Translations under genes and position numbers: made by a program | In this document: one piece after another, positions 28,613 through 38,302 of the stretch | Numbering within the stretch: the stretch's first letter is position 1 | Layout of the letters: each line of letters opens with the position of its first letter | Assembly: GCA_946965045.2 (NCBI GenBank) | Contig: OX337238.1 | Coordinates: 3,162,001 to 3,226,000 of the forward strand | Length of the DNA stretch: 64,000 bases | Reading direction: 5' to 3' | DNA from: Epithemia pelagica | Taxonomy: Eukaryota > Bacillariophyta > Bacillariophyceae > Surirellales > Surirellaceae | Notes under the pieces: model-generated | Told to the model about the DNA's origin: nothing | The model's input: only the letters and a program-made list of their open reading frames with translations | Databases searched by the model: none

Positions 28613-30852
28613 CAGAAAGAGACCATTGATGATATAATGGCTACAGGAGAGGAAACCGTAACAACTTCTCCTTCTCCTTTTTTTTGCGAGCATGAACAAG
28701 ATTTGTACTCGTAGCAACATTGCACATTGCCCGTTACAACTAGGTATTGCGCAGCACATAGGAGTAATAATTTTGATCCGTGTCAAAAAGGAATTTGTTA
28801 CGGCTTCTATAATATTTATCAGTCGCAAAAAGACATGGCGCGCGAATGTGACTGAATTTGTGAATGTGACTGCGACTGCAAGTGGCTCAGATCATACGCA
28901 ATATGCAGACATCCCATTCTCGCGGATGGGTCGCATTCTGAACAGGACACAAACATGACACTGAAACCGCAAGAAAGTTATGGGTCATTGGCGAAATGGT
29001 CGTGACACGAACCTTCCAATGTCGGAACAAACCGTCTTGTCCTTGCAACAGCAACAAGCACAGCCACAAGACGACGACCATCCGAGTAGCTTCATTCATG
29101 ATGGTTCCGGATTCAGTCATCTGGCCGAATAGTAAGAAGCATTGAGATGGCTGTCTTCTTGTGGCACTCTCGTGCTGGTCGAGCGTCGGTATCTGGAAAT
29201 GAACCAGATGGGCAAGACGATTTTTTCTGTTGGCCGTTTTCTTGTGGCACTCTCGTGCTGGTCTATCGTCGGTAGCTGCCATAGAAACAGATGGGCAAGA
29301 CGATTTTTTTCTGTAATTCTACTTGTGGCTTCGTGGAAGAGGACAAACCACGCGCCATGTAAACTGATTGGTGAAAGCTGTAGTCTATTCCACGCTGTCT
29401 CGCATTCATGACTACCAAAGAGATATTGAGACGACAACAAAGACACCCGCATGCCAATTGCCCGCTTCTTGCCGAGTTCTTCTCACGGCGAACAATTTGT
29501 CCCATCCACTGGACCTACAGAGGCAAAAAGTTATTCGCAGAAAAGTGCACGACAACTACAGGACTCATGCTATAAGTGGGAATTGAATCATACTGAAAAC
29601 AACGAGAACTGGATTGATAATTGATAACACAGAGCAAAACTGATCAACGCCACCAGCACCCAAGGACGTGTATCCTTCATCCCATTTTCGCCTCATGGTA
29701 TTTCTCTTTGCCAATATTCGCCAGCCCTCCACAGACGCATCCCCGACAGTGCTGTTGTTGTCGCATCCAAGTGTTTGCCATATCCAGCTTGGGTACTTGA
29801 CATTGAGTCACCATCTTCTCTTTTTGCCCACCAGACACCATATTCCCACTCCATGATGGTGAAACAAAATCAGCAAGCAACAAGAAACCATGGCAGCCTA
29901 AACCCGAGCTGTTGGATCCATCCACCATCACTCCATGATGGTGAACTGTGGTGGTGTCTTCATGGGGATGTTTTCACTTACTTGTGTCCTGTGGCCCCGG
30001 TCGCTCCATTGTGCGTCTGTGTGTGATGGTGTTGTTATTGCCTTTGTCGTCGAGTTGCCCCCGTCAGTTCTTCCCCAACATCAGCGTGTTGCTTTCTTGC
30101 AAAGGAAATTTGAGCTCAAATGCTTTCAAATTCATCTGGTGTTTGGCATAGTTCCTCCGTCTAGTTTCGTTCTGTTGGACCGTGCAACGGTCGGTGGTGG
30201 CTTCGTCTGGTTTCTTTCCTGCTGGACCATGTAACGAGGGTTTCTGTGTTCTCCCGATTCATTTCTGTATGCGTAAAAGCCGAGGCGAATTTTTCTCGTG
30301 GATGACCAAAAGTGTCCACCATCTATACTGTTTCAGACCTGCGAGGGCATTTCTCATCGTACAAGAGGACCTCCCTGTCCCTGAGCGTCTCCTTTCTCGA
30401 TTCTTTGTCTAAATCATTAATCTCTTTCTTGCTTGGGTCGTTTTGCTGAAAAATGAGAAAGAGGACAGTCACAATGTCCGAGAATGAGGGTGCATCAAAG
30501 CTGTGTAGTGTTGGTGGTGTCGGAGCGATAGAGATAGACGATCAACTTGGCTCGAATAGCAGACTTTTTGTTGACAAACAAAACGTCGGTGTGTGTTTGT
30601 GTGTCAATGAACTGTCCGATAGCATCATCAATTATAGTAGAACAACGACACGAATAAGCCGGTTCCTTTTGCTCCCGCCTTTCTAGGTAGTTGCGTACTC
30701 CAACTTATCGTGACTCTCTCGGAACGCACTGTCAGTAGTCGCCGTTATGGTTCCGAGTGTGACGTTCTTCTCATTTTTTGCTTCCGAACGAGCATCTAGT
30801 AGGTGAGTGTTTGGGTTTTGGAGCGACCACTTGTTGGTTCGGGCCATTCAAG
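28613..30852. other. Gene-poor region with remnants and repeats
   Basis: At 28981-29016 the plus strand encodes WVIGEMVVTRTF, matching the C-terminal end of the neighbouring gene at 30853 (WVIAKLIVTRTF), so it is a short gene remnant. An 83-bp unit is tandemly doubled at 29158-29323. About 30465-30835 is a diverged copy of 26760-27085. A minus-strand frame near 29102 starts with a signal-peptide-like stretch but overlaps the remnant. No convincing gene. Confidence 0.5.
29158..29323. repeat. Tandem duplication, 83-bp unit
   Basis: cttgtggcactctcgtgctg starts at 29158 and again at 29241. Each unit continues through gtcggta and ends with gatgggcaagacgatttttt. The copies differ by several substitutions in the middle. 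Confidence 0.85.
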
Positions 30853-31785
30853 TTACAACGACGACGCCGACGACAATGAGGACGACAAGAGGGTTTGTTC
30901 CCACGGTGTAAAGGTTCGTGTCACAATCAATTTAGCAATGACCCATGTTGGAGTGCTGTCCTCGTTGTTGTCATCCTTGTCGTCCTTTCGGACCATGCCA
31001 AACCGGGTTTGTCCTTCGACGTACATGGGTTGGGGCGGCGAGGGTGGCGCAATCCCACACGAGGTTCCACTCCAAGTACCGCGTTCGTACCAATGGGCCA
31101 ATACCCAATAGCATTCCTCTTCCTGTTCCTCTTCTTTGTTCGTGGTTTTTGATTGGAGTCGCAGGGCCGTGGGTGGCAGATAAAAATCCACGACCACGTC
31201 GGGATGGGCTTGACAAAATTCGAGGCATCGTTCCACCAAGGTTTCGGCCGAAACCGTCTTGGCCGCGGCTGGATCTAATGACGAGGAAAGTGCACAGACA
31301 TCTCGAATAGTGGCCGTCGTCCCAAAACAGGACCGAATTTGGGTCGCATTCTTGTTTGTAACACCTTGAAAATATTGCCTCACAACGTGTTCCATGTCAT
31401 CGAAATCAGAGTCAAGTAGAGCCAACGCAGAAGAAGATGACGACGACGACGAGTCATGTGTAGCCTGCAGCATGGGGTTCCTTCTCCTGTTTGAAAAGGA
31501 GGAGTAGGGGCGCCACCACGACGACGTGGTGGTTGGCCCGAACGAGGAAAAGGCTACCCTGTTGTTGGACAAACGGACTTGTGGTTGTCGTTGTTGTTGA
31601 ATCCTGGTTGACAGTCGTCGTCGTCTGGAGCATGTTGTTGGTGGTGAAAATGCCACTGAATGCACAACCGAGTGATACTCATTCGTCGTCGTAACAGTAG
31701 CAGCAGTGGATCCCACCAACAAAAACCACAACAGCAAGAAAAGACGTGAAGCCATGATGGGAATGGTGGTGGTTGTCATCCTCAT
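30853..31785 (-). CDS. Secreted or organellar NTF2/SnoaL-like protein
   Basis: Unknown function; NTF2-like folds include enzymes and binding proteins. ATG 31783-31785 gives 310 residues. ATG 31753-31755 is an alternative that opens directly on the hydrophobic stretch MASRLFLLLWFLLVGSTAA, a signal peptide. A basic Ser/Arg-rich region follows, consistent with a transit peptide. The domain occupies about the last 180 residues: helices with VVRQYFQGVTNKNATQIRSC and LEFCQAHPDVVVDFY, then strands ending in VEGQTRFGMVR and IAKLIVTRTFTPW. The NTF2 assignment rests on this helix-then-sheet pattern and is tentative. A strong hairpin lies about 105 bases upstream of the first ATG. Confidence 0.65.
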   Translation of the reverse strand: MRMTTTTIPIMASRLFLLLWFLLVGSTAATVTTTNEYHSVVHSVAFSPPTTCSRRRRLSTRIQQQRQPQVRLSNNRVAFSSFGPTTTSSWWRPYSSFSNRRRNPMLQATHDSSSSSSSSALALLDSDFDDMEHVVRQYFQGVTNKNATQIRSCFGTTATIRDVCALSSSLDPAAAKTVSAETLVERCLEFCQAHPDVVVDFYLPPTALRLQSKTTNKEEEQEEECYWVLAHWYERGTWSGTSCGIAPPSPPQPMYVEGQTRFGMVRKDDKDDNNEDSTPTWVIAKLIVTRTFTPWEQTLLSSSLSSASSL

Positions 31786-32332
31786 GGTGAACAAACTCCA
31801 ATCTGTGCGCAAGAATATCTCCGGTAGAGGGTAGAGGCCACAGCCACATCTCAATGGATCTGGTTCCGAATGTGACGCATGTACTATTGACAAAGAGCTA
31901 GCGACGCTAGCTCTTTGTTGTTGGTACAGCGAACGAACATCCTTGATGATTAATCCTAGGAGTACTAGGAGTAGTATCACGGAACACGGAACATTATTCC
32001 AATATCTCCAGGTGTTGTTTCTTCTCTTTTCAAATACTATTTAGGTAATAATAGGACACTCTCATGGTTCCTCCCACTTGTGACGTCCTCTATACTTCTT
32101 GGGATCGATGCTCTACCTAGTGTCTATCTACATTCCTGGGTGGCATCTGGCATAGTATCCATAGCTAAAAGACGCTTCGCACCACGGAACGCCGGCGCGA
32201 TCGTCGGACATCCGGTAGGCGCGCTCCTCATTCTCTCGACAAAACGAAGGGGGGGGGGTGCTCATCGTCCGTGGAAAGTTGAAATTCCTTTTGGGGGGAG
32301 TGTATCTTTGGTTTGCTTCTCCACAGAGATCT

Positions 32333-32372
<40 letters not shown>

Positions 32373-32481
32373 CTTGTCTCTCAAGGCGAACCATTCTCTT
32401 TCGGAAGAGCAACCAGAGCACTATCTTCAATTCGCAATCCTCCATCGAGTCACAAAGTGAGTAGTTGCTAGTAGTTGCACT
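31786..32481. other. Divergent intergenic region with microsatellite
   Basis: Separates the minus-strand NTF2-like gene from spermidine synthase (+). It holds the hairpin at 31890-31918, a run of nine or more G at about 32250-32258, and a (GTT)n microsatellite at 32333-32372. No gene seen. Confidence 0.6.
31890..31918. promoter_or_regulatory. Perfect 12-bp hairpin upstream of the NTF2-like gene
   Basis: caaagagctagc (31891-31902), a three-base loop, then gctagctctttg (31906-31917); one more A-T pair extends the stem. It may be transcribed as part of the NTF2-like gene's leader. A small transposon footprint is an alternative. Confidence 0.6.
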
Positions 32482-33414
32482 ATGGATCTCATCAAGGACG
32501 GTTGGTTTCACGAACGTGGTACCTTGTGGCCCGGTCAAGCCTTTTCGTTGCAAATCAACAAGGTCTTGCATCATTCCAAGTCGCAATATCAAGATGTGTT
32601 GGTGGTGGAATCGACGCACTATGGCAATGTCTTGATTTTGGACGGTGTCATTCAAGTCACGGAACGCGATGAATGTTCCTATCAAGAAATGATGGCACAC
32701 ATTCCCCTCTTTTGCCATGCCAATCCCCAACGCGTCTTGGTGATTGGAGGCGGCGATGGTGGTGTGTTAAGGGAAATTGCCAAGCACGAGACGGTCACGG
32801 ACATTGTCATTTGTGAATTGGATCAAGTTGTCATGGATGTCTCCAAGGAATTTTTGCCCGGTTTGGCCAAGGGCTTTGACGATCCACGTGTCACGGTCCA
32901 TGTCATGGATGGCAATGTCTTCATGGCCGAAAATCAAGAATCCTTTGATGTAATCATTACCGATTCTTCCGATCCCGTCGGACCGGCCAGCGTCTTGTTT
33001 GAAACGCCTTTTTATCAAAACATGCATCGCAGTCTCAAACCGGGTGGCATTGTCTGTACCCAAGGCGAATGTCAATGGCTCCACTTGAACTTGATTCAAC
33101 CGCTAATGTCGAATATTGCCACCTTTTATCATTCCGTCGAATATGCCTATACGACCATTCCCAGTTATCCCAGTGGTCAAATTGGGTTCATTATCGCCAC
33201 CAAACAACCAGACGATGGTAGTACGGAGAAACGGTCGTGTCGTACTCCAGTGCGAGTTCCTTCCCCGGCCATGGCCGAGTCCCTGCAGTATTATACCTCG
33301 GAATTGCATTCGGCCGCCTTTGTCTTGCCCGCCTTTACCCAACGTGCCATTTATGGTAGTACCCAAACAAAGAAGAAGGACGACGACAAAGCCGAGGAGG
33401 AAACCACCAAGTAG
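32482..33414 (+). CDS. SPDS: Spermidine synthase
   Basis: Transfers the aminopropyl group of decarboxylated S-adenosylmethionine to putrescine in the cytosol; in diatoms, long-chain polyamines also serve silica precipitation. 310 residues from ATG 32482, no intron. The N-terminal beta domain has WPGQAFSLQINKVLHHSKSQ. The nucleotide-binding loop is GGGDGGVLREI (about 88-98), the ribose-binding acidic residues are in CELD (111-114), and the catalytic Asp is D161 in IITDSSDPVGP. QGECQWLHL and TIPSYPSGQIGF complete the signature. The C-terminal 15 residues are a Lys/Asp/Glu tail specific to this protein. Length matches eukaryotic enzymes, and the gate residues fit spermidine over spermine synthase, though related aminopropyltransferases cannot be fully excluded. 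Confidence 0.95.
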   Translation: MDLIKDGWFHERGTLWPGQAFSLQINKVLHHSKSQYQDVLVVESTHYGNVLILDGVIQVTERDECSYQEMMAHIPLFCHANPQRVLVIGGGDGGVLREIAKHETVTDIVICELDQVVMDVSKEFLPGLAKGFDDPRVTVHVMDGNVFMAENQESFDVIITDSSDPVGPASVLFETPFYQNMHRSLKPGGIVCTQGECQWLHLNLIQPLMSNIATFYHSVEYAYTTIPSYPSGQIGFIIATKQPDDGSTEKRSCRTPVRVPSPAMAESLQYYTSELHSAAFVLPAFTQRAIYGSTQTKKKDDDKAEEETTK

Positions 33415-33967
33415 TACACCGCACCTACGACACCCACCACACGACACACACACAAGTCTGATACCAAGACACACAGAAGGTGATGAGGAAAGAGTATTTG
33501 TAGTAATGCTATTTGGAATCGTGCTCGTTGGTTGGGTGAGACCGACAGTGGGTCCTGGACCTTTGTCTACGAATAGATCTATCCAATCATTATTTACCAT
33601 TGAGTCTTTTACACATTTCTCTAGATATATATAGGATTCTCTCGGATACAACCTAGAATGTCACAGTTGTTGCTCAATACTTGCTGTTGTTGTTGTTCTT
33701 GTGAAAGGTTTTTTCCCGAACGCATGCTGCCCTCTCGAGATCTTTTTGAGGAGGGACAAAAACGGTCTATGATGGTGGTTCTCCACAAGAGACAAGATAG
33801 AAAAAGATGGATGCAGTGTCGAATGCTTTGGAACTAGGTAGTACTTGTAGTCGTATATCGTTCTCTCTATGTTCATTGCTTTTTATAGTAGTTTCCCCCC
33901 ATTTATTACAGACACGGTCCGTTCGTGTCCCCATGACTGGTGTATAAGAAGTAGTCTCATGATTTGG
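33415..33967. other. Convergent 3' regions
   Basis: Lies between the ends of spermidine synthase (+) and the DUF6824 gene (-). No gene, no repeat longer than a short (GTT)n near 33667-33690. Confidence 0.6.
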
Positions 33968-36709
33968 TTAGGATGCTTGTCCTTCCAATCGTCGCTTGAG
34001 CAATTTGATGCGCGGTCCACCGCGTGCCGGTTTGGCATTTGCCGCTGTATCCGACGACGACGAGGAGGACGATGTGGAGGATGCGGATGCAGACGAGGAT
34101 GCCGAAGACGCATCCGAAGACGGGGATGACACGACCAAGACGGTCGATCCTTGCATTCCGGGATGGGCCGGTGAGGTCATGGTAGCCACATCGCGTTGGT
34201 AATACAATGAAGAACCGTCCTCTTCCACGATTGGTGTGGCGGTTGCCGGAAGTTTGCGCTTTTTGCTGCTAGCCTCGTCGTTCCGGACCATCCATGCGGT
34301 GGGAGGAGGAGGTCCGGAGGATGGGTGGACCACCACTGGTCCATATCCAGAAGCGGCCGTGGTATGCGTCGGTTGTGGCGGGAGACTGGTGTCATAGTGC
34401 TGCTGCGTATGAGCATAGGGTTGTGGTGCAAAGGCCGTCACGGAAGCAGTGGTGGAGGCGGACGACCCCGAAGCGGCCGAATCGGTGCTCAAATGTCGAT
34501 GCGCGACGGTGGGAGGATGCTGCTGCTGGGGACTGGAAGAGGAGTGGTTCTGGGTATTCTTGTGATTGGCAGTGTGACTGTGACTGCTACTGCTTTCCTT
34601 GGTCGTATTGCGGACACGCAATTCGGGTGCGCCTTCTCGGAGGGCCTGTGAGGTTTTTTCGCGGGCCTTGACATTGCCGACATCGTGCCAAACGCCCGAA
34701 GCATCCTTTTTGAGAAAACGGCCCCCGAGTTGTCGAACTTGGGCGACAATGTGGGTGGCAATTTGGGGCTTGTGCCGTCGCTTGGCCAAAATATAGGCCG
34801 GTTGACAAGCCTTGACCAATTGCCGATACTTGACATTGCCCGAATGATGATTCGTCTCCCCGCCCCGACCACACAAGACATCGTGACGATTCAATTCCGC
34901 AATCGGTAACGCCGTACTGTTCTTGGCGTTTTTGCTCTTGTTGTTTTTGTTGTTGGAAGAAGCCTCGGAGGATGGTTGCTCTGGTTCTGGATGGTCCTCC
35001 AAGGGCACTGCAGCATCTCCCTCGAGCACAACCGGCTGGTGTTGTTGCTGCTGGGCAACGGATCGCAACAACTCCTTCAACTCATCGAGAATCAATTCGC
35101 CATCGGCCGTGACGCCCATGAGTTTCTTGTTCTTGTTGCTCTCGTGGTGATTGGAAGGATTCGACGGCAAAGAAGGACCAGCATCCGTCGTAGTGTTTGT
35201 GGTTGGCCGGAGGCCATTCGTCCCCATTCCCAATACAGTTTGCGACGATTCTGGGGTCGGTGGTGGTACTCCGGTGGTACTAGTACTCGTACTTGTGGTT
35301 GCGGTGGGGAGGGCAGATCGTCCTTCGGCAACCAGAGGAGGACGCGGATACTCGTGGTGCCGTGGATAGGGACTGCCTCGAGGTGGCACGGATGGCAAAA
35401 AGGATCCATCGGCACTCGAATAGTGCGAAGGAACGGCCTGTGGTGGGGGACTTTGTCGAGCGTGGTGGTGATGATGAGACGACGACGAAGGATGTGGATG
35501 AACCAACGAGGCATGAGGATGATGCTGTGATGGCGGTGCTGCTTCGGGATGTGCGGCAGCAGTTGGATGGGATCCATAGGTGGAGGGAGCATGCTGGACC
35601 ACCACATAGGAATGAGCATGATGATGAGAATGATGATGAGAAGGACCTTGAGGAGGAGGAGGAGCATGATGGTGGTGGTGTTGTCCTTGCAACGACGCAT
35701 GCTGTTGTTGGTGCGAGGCATACAAAGAAGGAGGCTGGTGCGGCGCATGAGAAGGAGAACGAGCCGGCGAGGCAGGCACCTCGGAAGAAGAAGGAGGAAC
35801 ATGTACTTGAGAACCATACCAGGCCGCCGCCGCCGAAGGGTGATGCTGTGAAGGAGGCGGAGAACGACAGGGTCGCATGCCGTGAGGAGAAGCCGCCTGT
35901 GGCACTGCCGAATAGACCATGACTGGACTGCTTCGATAGGCAGAAGCATGACTACTACTGGGAGGAAGAGCATGATAGGCCGCATGGTGCGCTGCTGGAG
36001 GAGGATGCGGCGAGTATCGGAGCATGGTGTTGTGAGGAGGAGCCGTGGAAGGAGGAGGAGGATCATGAGAACTAGAGGTAGCACCAGGATCCCTCCTGGC
36101 TTGTCCTTCTTCTTGTTCTTCCTGGTGCGGATAGGAACTGTGGGGTCCATGAGACTGCGCATGATCTTGACCTGGAGGAGCATGTGACACAACGTGAGGA
36201 GGAGGATAACTGACAAATGTTCGTGGTCTTCGCATATCATCATCGTCGTCTTGTCCGGTTCCTGATGCGGCTACTGCTTCCACGCGGTGTTGTTGCTGTT
36301 GCTGTGGTGGTACCTCCACTCCATCTGGCACCACCCCTCGAGAAGAATCACGTGGAGCACTTGCTGCTGCTGCGGATGCTTCGGAACGCTCCGAGTTTGA
36401 CGATGCTGGTGGAGGAACCAACACCGTTCCGTGTGTCGTAGTGCTGGTGGTGACATGACTTGGAGGAGGACTACTACTCGAAGCAGCAGCACTACTCGCC
36501 AAACCAGGAGTGTTTCCTGGACTTTGCGAGACTGCGGGGGGAAGCAGTGTCGAGGAGGAAGAATGACTGGCCCATGGCGCTGCTGCTGTGGTTGTGGGAG
36601 CCGACAACGACGACGACGATTGCTTGGTAGCGAGCAAGGCGGCCACGGCCGCTTGTTCGTTGCCTTCCAAATGGGCCACGGCCAAGGCAATACTTTCCAA
36701 TCCAGACAT
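33968..36709 (-). CDS. DUF6824 domain protein, large and low-complexity
   Basis: Function not established. I chose ATG 36707-36709 (MSGLESIALAVAHLEGNEQA), giving 913 residues; the upstream in-frame extension begins only at GTG. The N-terminal 600 residues are Ser/Pro/His/Gln-rich and probably disordered. The only ordered block, about 603-700, is the DUF6824 domain: NRHDVLCGRGGETNHHSGN, then YRQLVKACQPAYILAKRRHK, QLGGRFLKKD and WHDVGNVKAREKTSQALREG. This domain is abundant in diatoms and related algae. The basic domain with adjacent disorder suggests a nuclear or nucleic-acid-binding regulator, but this is inference. The C-terminus ends in a basic stretch (KLLKRRLEGQ). No intron. Confidence 0.8.
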   Translation of the reverse strand: MSGLESIALAVAHLEGNEQAAVAALLATKQSSSSLSAPTTTAAAPWASHSSSSTLLPPAVSQSPGNTPGLASSAAASSSSPPPSHVTTSTTTHGTVLVPPPASSNSERSEASAAAASAPRDSSRGVVPDGVEVPPQQQQQHRVEAVAASGTGQDDDDDMRRPRTFVSYPPPHVVSHAPPGQDHAQSHGPHSSYPHQEEQEEGQARRDPGATSSSHDPPPPSTAPPHNTMLRYSPHPPPAAHHAAYHALPPSSSHASAYRSSPVMVYSAVPQAASPHGMRPCRSPPPSQHHPSAAAAWYGSQVHVPPSSSEVPASPARSPSHAPHQPPSLYASHQQQHASLQGQHHHHHAPPPPQGPSHHHSHHHAHSYVVVQHAPSTYGSHPTAAAHPEAAPPSQHHPHASLVHPHPSSSSHHHHHARQSPPPQAVPSHYSSADGSFLPSVPPRGSPYPRHHEYPRPPLVAEGRSALPTATTSTSTSTTGVPPPTPESSQTVLGMGTNGLRPTTNTTTDAGPSLPSNPSNHHESNKNKKLMGVTADGELILDELKELLRSVAQQQQHQPVVLEGDAAVPLEDHPEPEQPSSEASSNNKNNKSKNAKNSTALPIAELNRHDVLCGRGGETNHHSGNVKYRQLVKACQPAYILAKRRHKPQIATHIVAQVRQLGGRFLKKDASGVWHDVGNVKAREKTSQALREGAPELRVRNTTKESSSSHSHTANHKNTQNHSSSSPQQQHPPTVAHRHLSTDSAASGSSASTTASVTAFAPQPYAHTQQHYDTSLPPQPTHTTAASGYGPVVVHPSSGPPPPTAWMVRNDEASSKKRKLPATATPIVEEDGSSLYYQRDVATMTSPAHPGMQGSTVLVVSSPSSDASSASSSASASSTSSSSSSSDTAANAKPARGGPRIKLLKRRLEGQAS

Positions 36710-38302
36710 GCTTTTGGAAGTAGTACTAGTATTGGCTGGTGCTGCTTCACACACTCTCTCTTCCAAATGTCCTGCACTTGTCCTTGACGTTGTCTCTTTA
36801 ACGAAACCTACTACGATCCAGTCCAACAATCTCCAAACAACCCAAAGCAAGTCTCTCTTGAGACAGCAATTAAATACCCCAACACCACAAAAGAGAGAGA
36901 GACGCCGATCAAGTGATTGGGTTGTCGCAAACGCAAGACACACACACACGACGCTGTGTGCTGCCGCTGCCACCAGCGAAGAGAATCAATTTTGTCCCTA
37001 CCGAACACGGGTATTAGTTCTTTGTAGTGTAGGCTGTACAGACAAGGCATGCGCCTTCGCGCCGGCCTCTCCTACACCTTTCCTGACACTCGCTTTTCCG
37101 GGACGAGGAGAATTTGGACCCAATTTTGGGTGGATCGTGGGCATGGCACGATGACTTTCGGTTCAATCGTGTCGTGCTGGTACACTGTGGTTCTAGACTC
37201 GCTATCCACGACTAGATACCAATCCACGATCCACCATTTCTCAACGCACCTCGTGTACGTACCGAAACTCCCGAGAGGTCGTGAAACTTGTCCCATGTCA
37301 GGGACAATCGAATCGACATCGAACTCGTGGTTGTCTCCAATCGTACCTTTCATGGAGGAGTGTCCCAAATCTTCCGACGGACGTGCCCCAAATTTTCAAT
37401 CTTGGATTTCCACGCGCCCGCGCTCTTCGGTGGGCTTCGCCCCAGGATGTGGCAGTTACGCAACAGTTGAACTCTGGTGGTCTTCGCCACTCCGTAATCC
37501 TAACAGGGCACGAGTTCGGTCTGTCACCCCTCCAGACAACTACCGAATCCTCGCCAAACCGATCACGATTGGAGCGCCGTCCGGGCCATAATGATTCGTA
37601 TCCGCACGTGCCATAGGGTGGGAATTCTTGGTCCACGACTGACGGACCACGGGACGACTCCGACGACATCCCCCATTTCGGGGGGACGACACACACACAT
37701 CGAACCCAAAAGACCACGACTGTCACACTTGTGTCCGTCTGTCTGTCTGTCAGGGACAGAGAAGCTAGCTAGGAGTACTAGAATACGATGGACCGACCTA
37801 GTAGGAGTAGGTAGTGATAGGTAGGCGCAGGATGCCTATCCATCTACGAGTAGACGAGAGTCCAGAAGCGTTGGGAGTCGACGTATTCGAACATATTCTA
37901 CTGTCTTATAGAGGTAAGTAAGTAGAGACCCTCGTTTTGGGGATGCTTCGTTCCAAACGAATGGAGGCAGTCTCACACTTATGGAGGGACTGTGCGTAGG
38001 ATTGGAAACGAACCGTTCCTGGTCCTTTCGGAACGACGACCCACGTCCAACCAGAAACGCTTCTGAACACACCGCGTGGATCCACAACAACAACAACAAG
38101 TGCCTTTCGTGTGCGACAGGAGTGATTGTAGTATAGAAGTACCCCTCTACCGAGTAAGGAAACGGTCATCTGGCAATCCTGGCGTCGTGGTTGGTTCTTG
38201 TGGCACACGTCGTCCACCCACCAATCGATGCAGTACTAGTAGGGAAATGGTTCACACACAAACACTTGCCTGCTGCTATCCTTGTGGTTCGTACGGAACA
38301 AC
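36710..38302. other. Gene-free region
   Basis: The first 300 bases are the leader of the DUF6824 gene, with a CA-rich run near 36936-36950. 37050-37750 has moderately long open frames on both strands, none with family resemblance. A GTCT repeat is at 37732-37752. I call no gene here. Confidence 0.5.
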
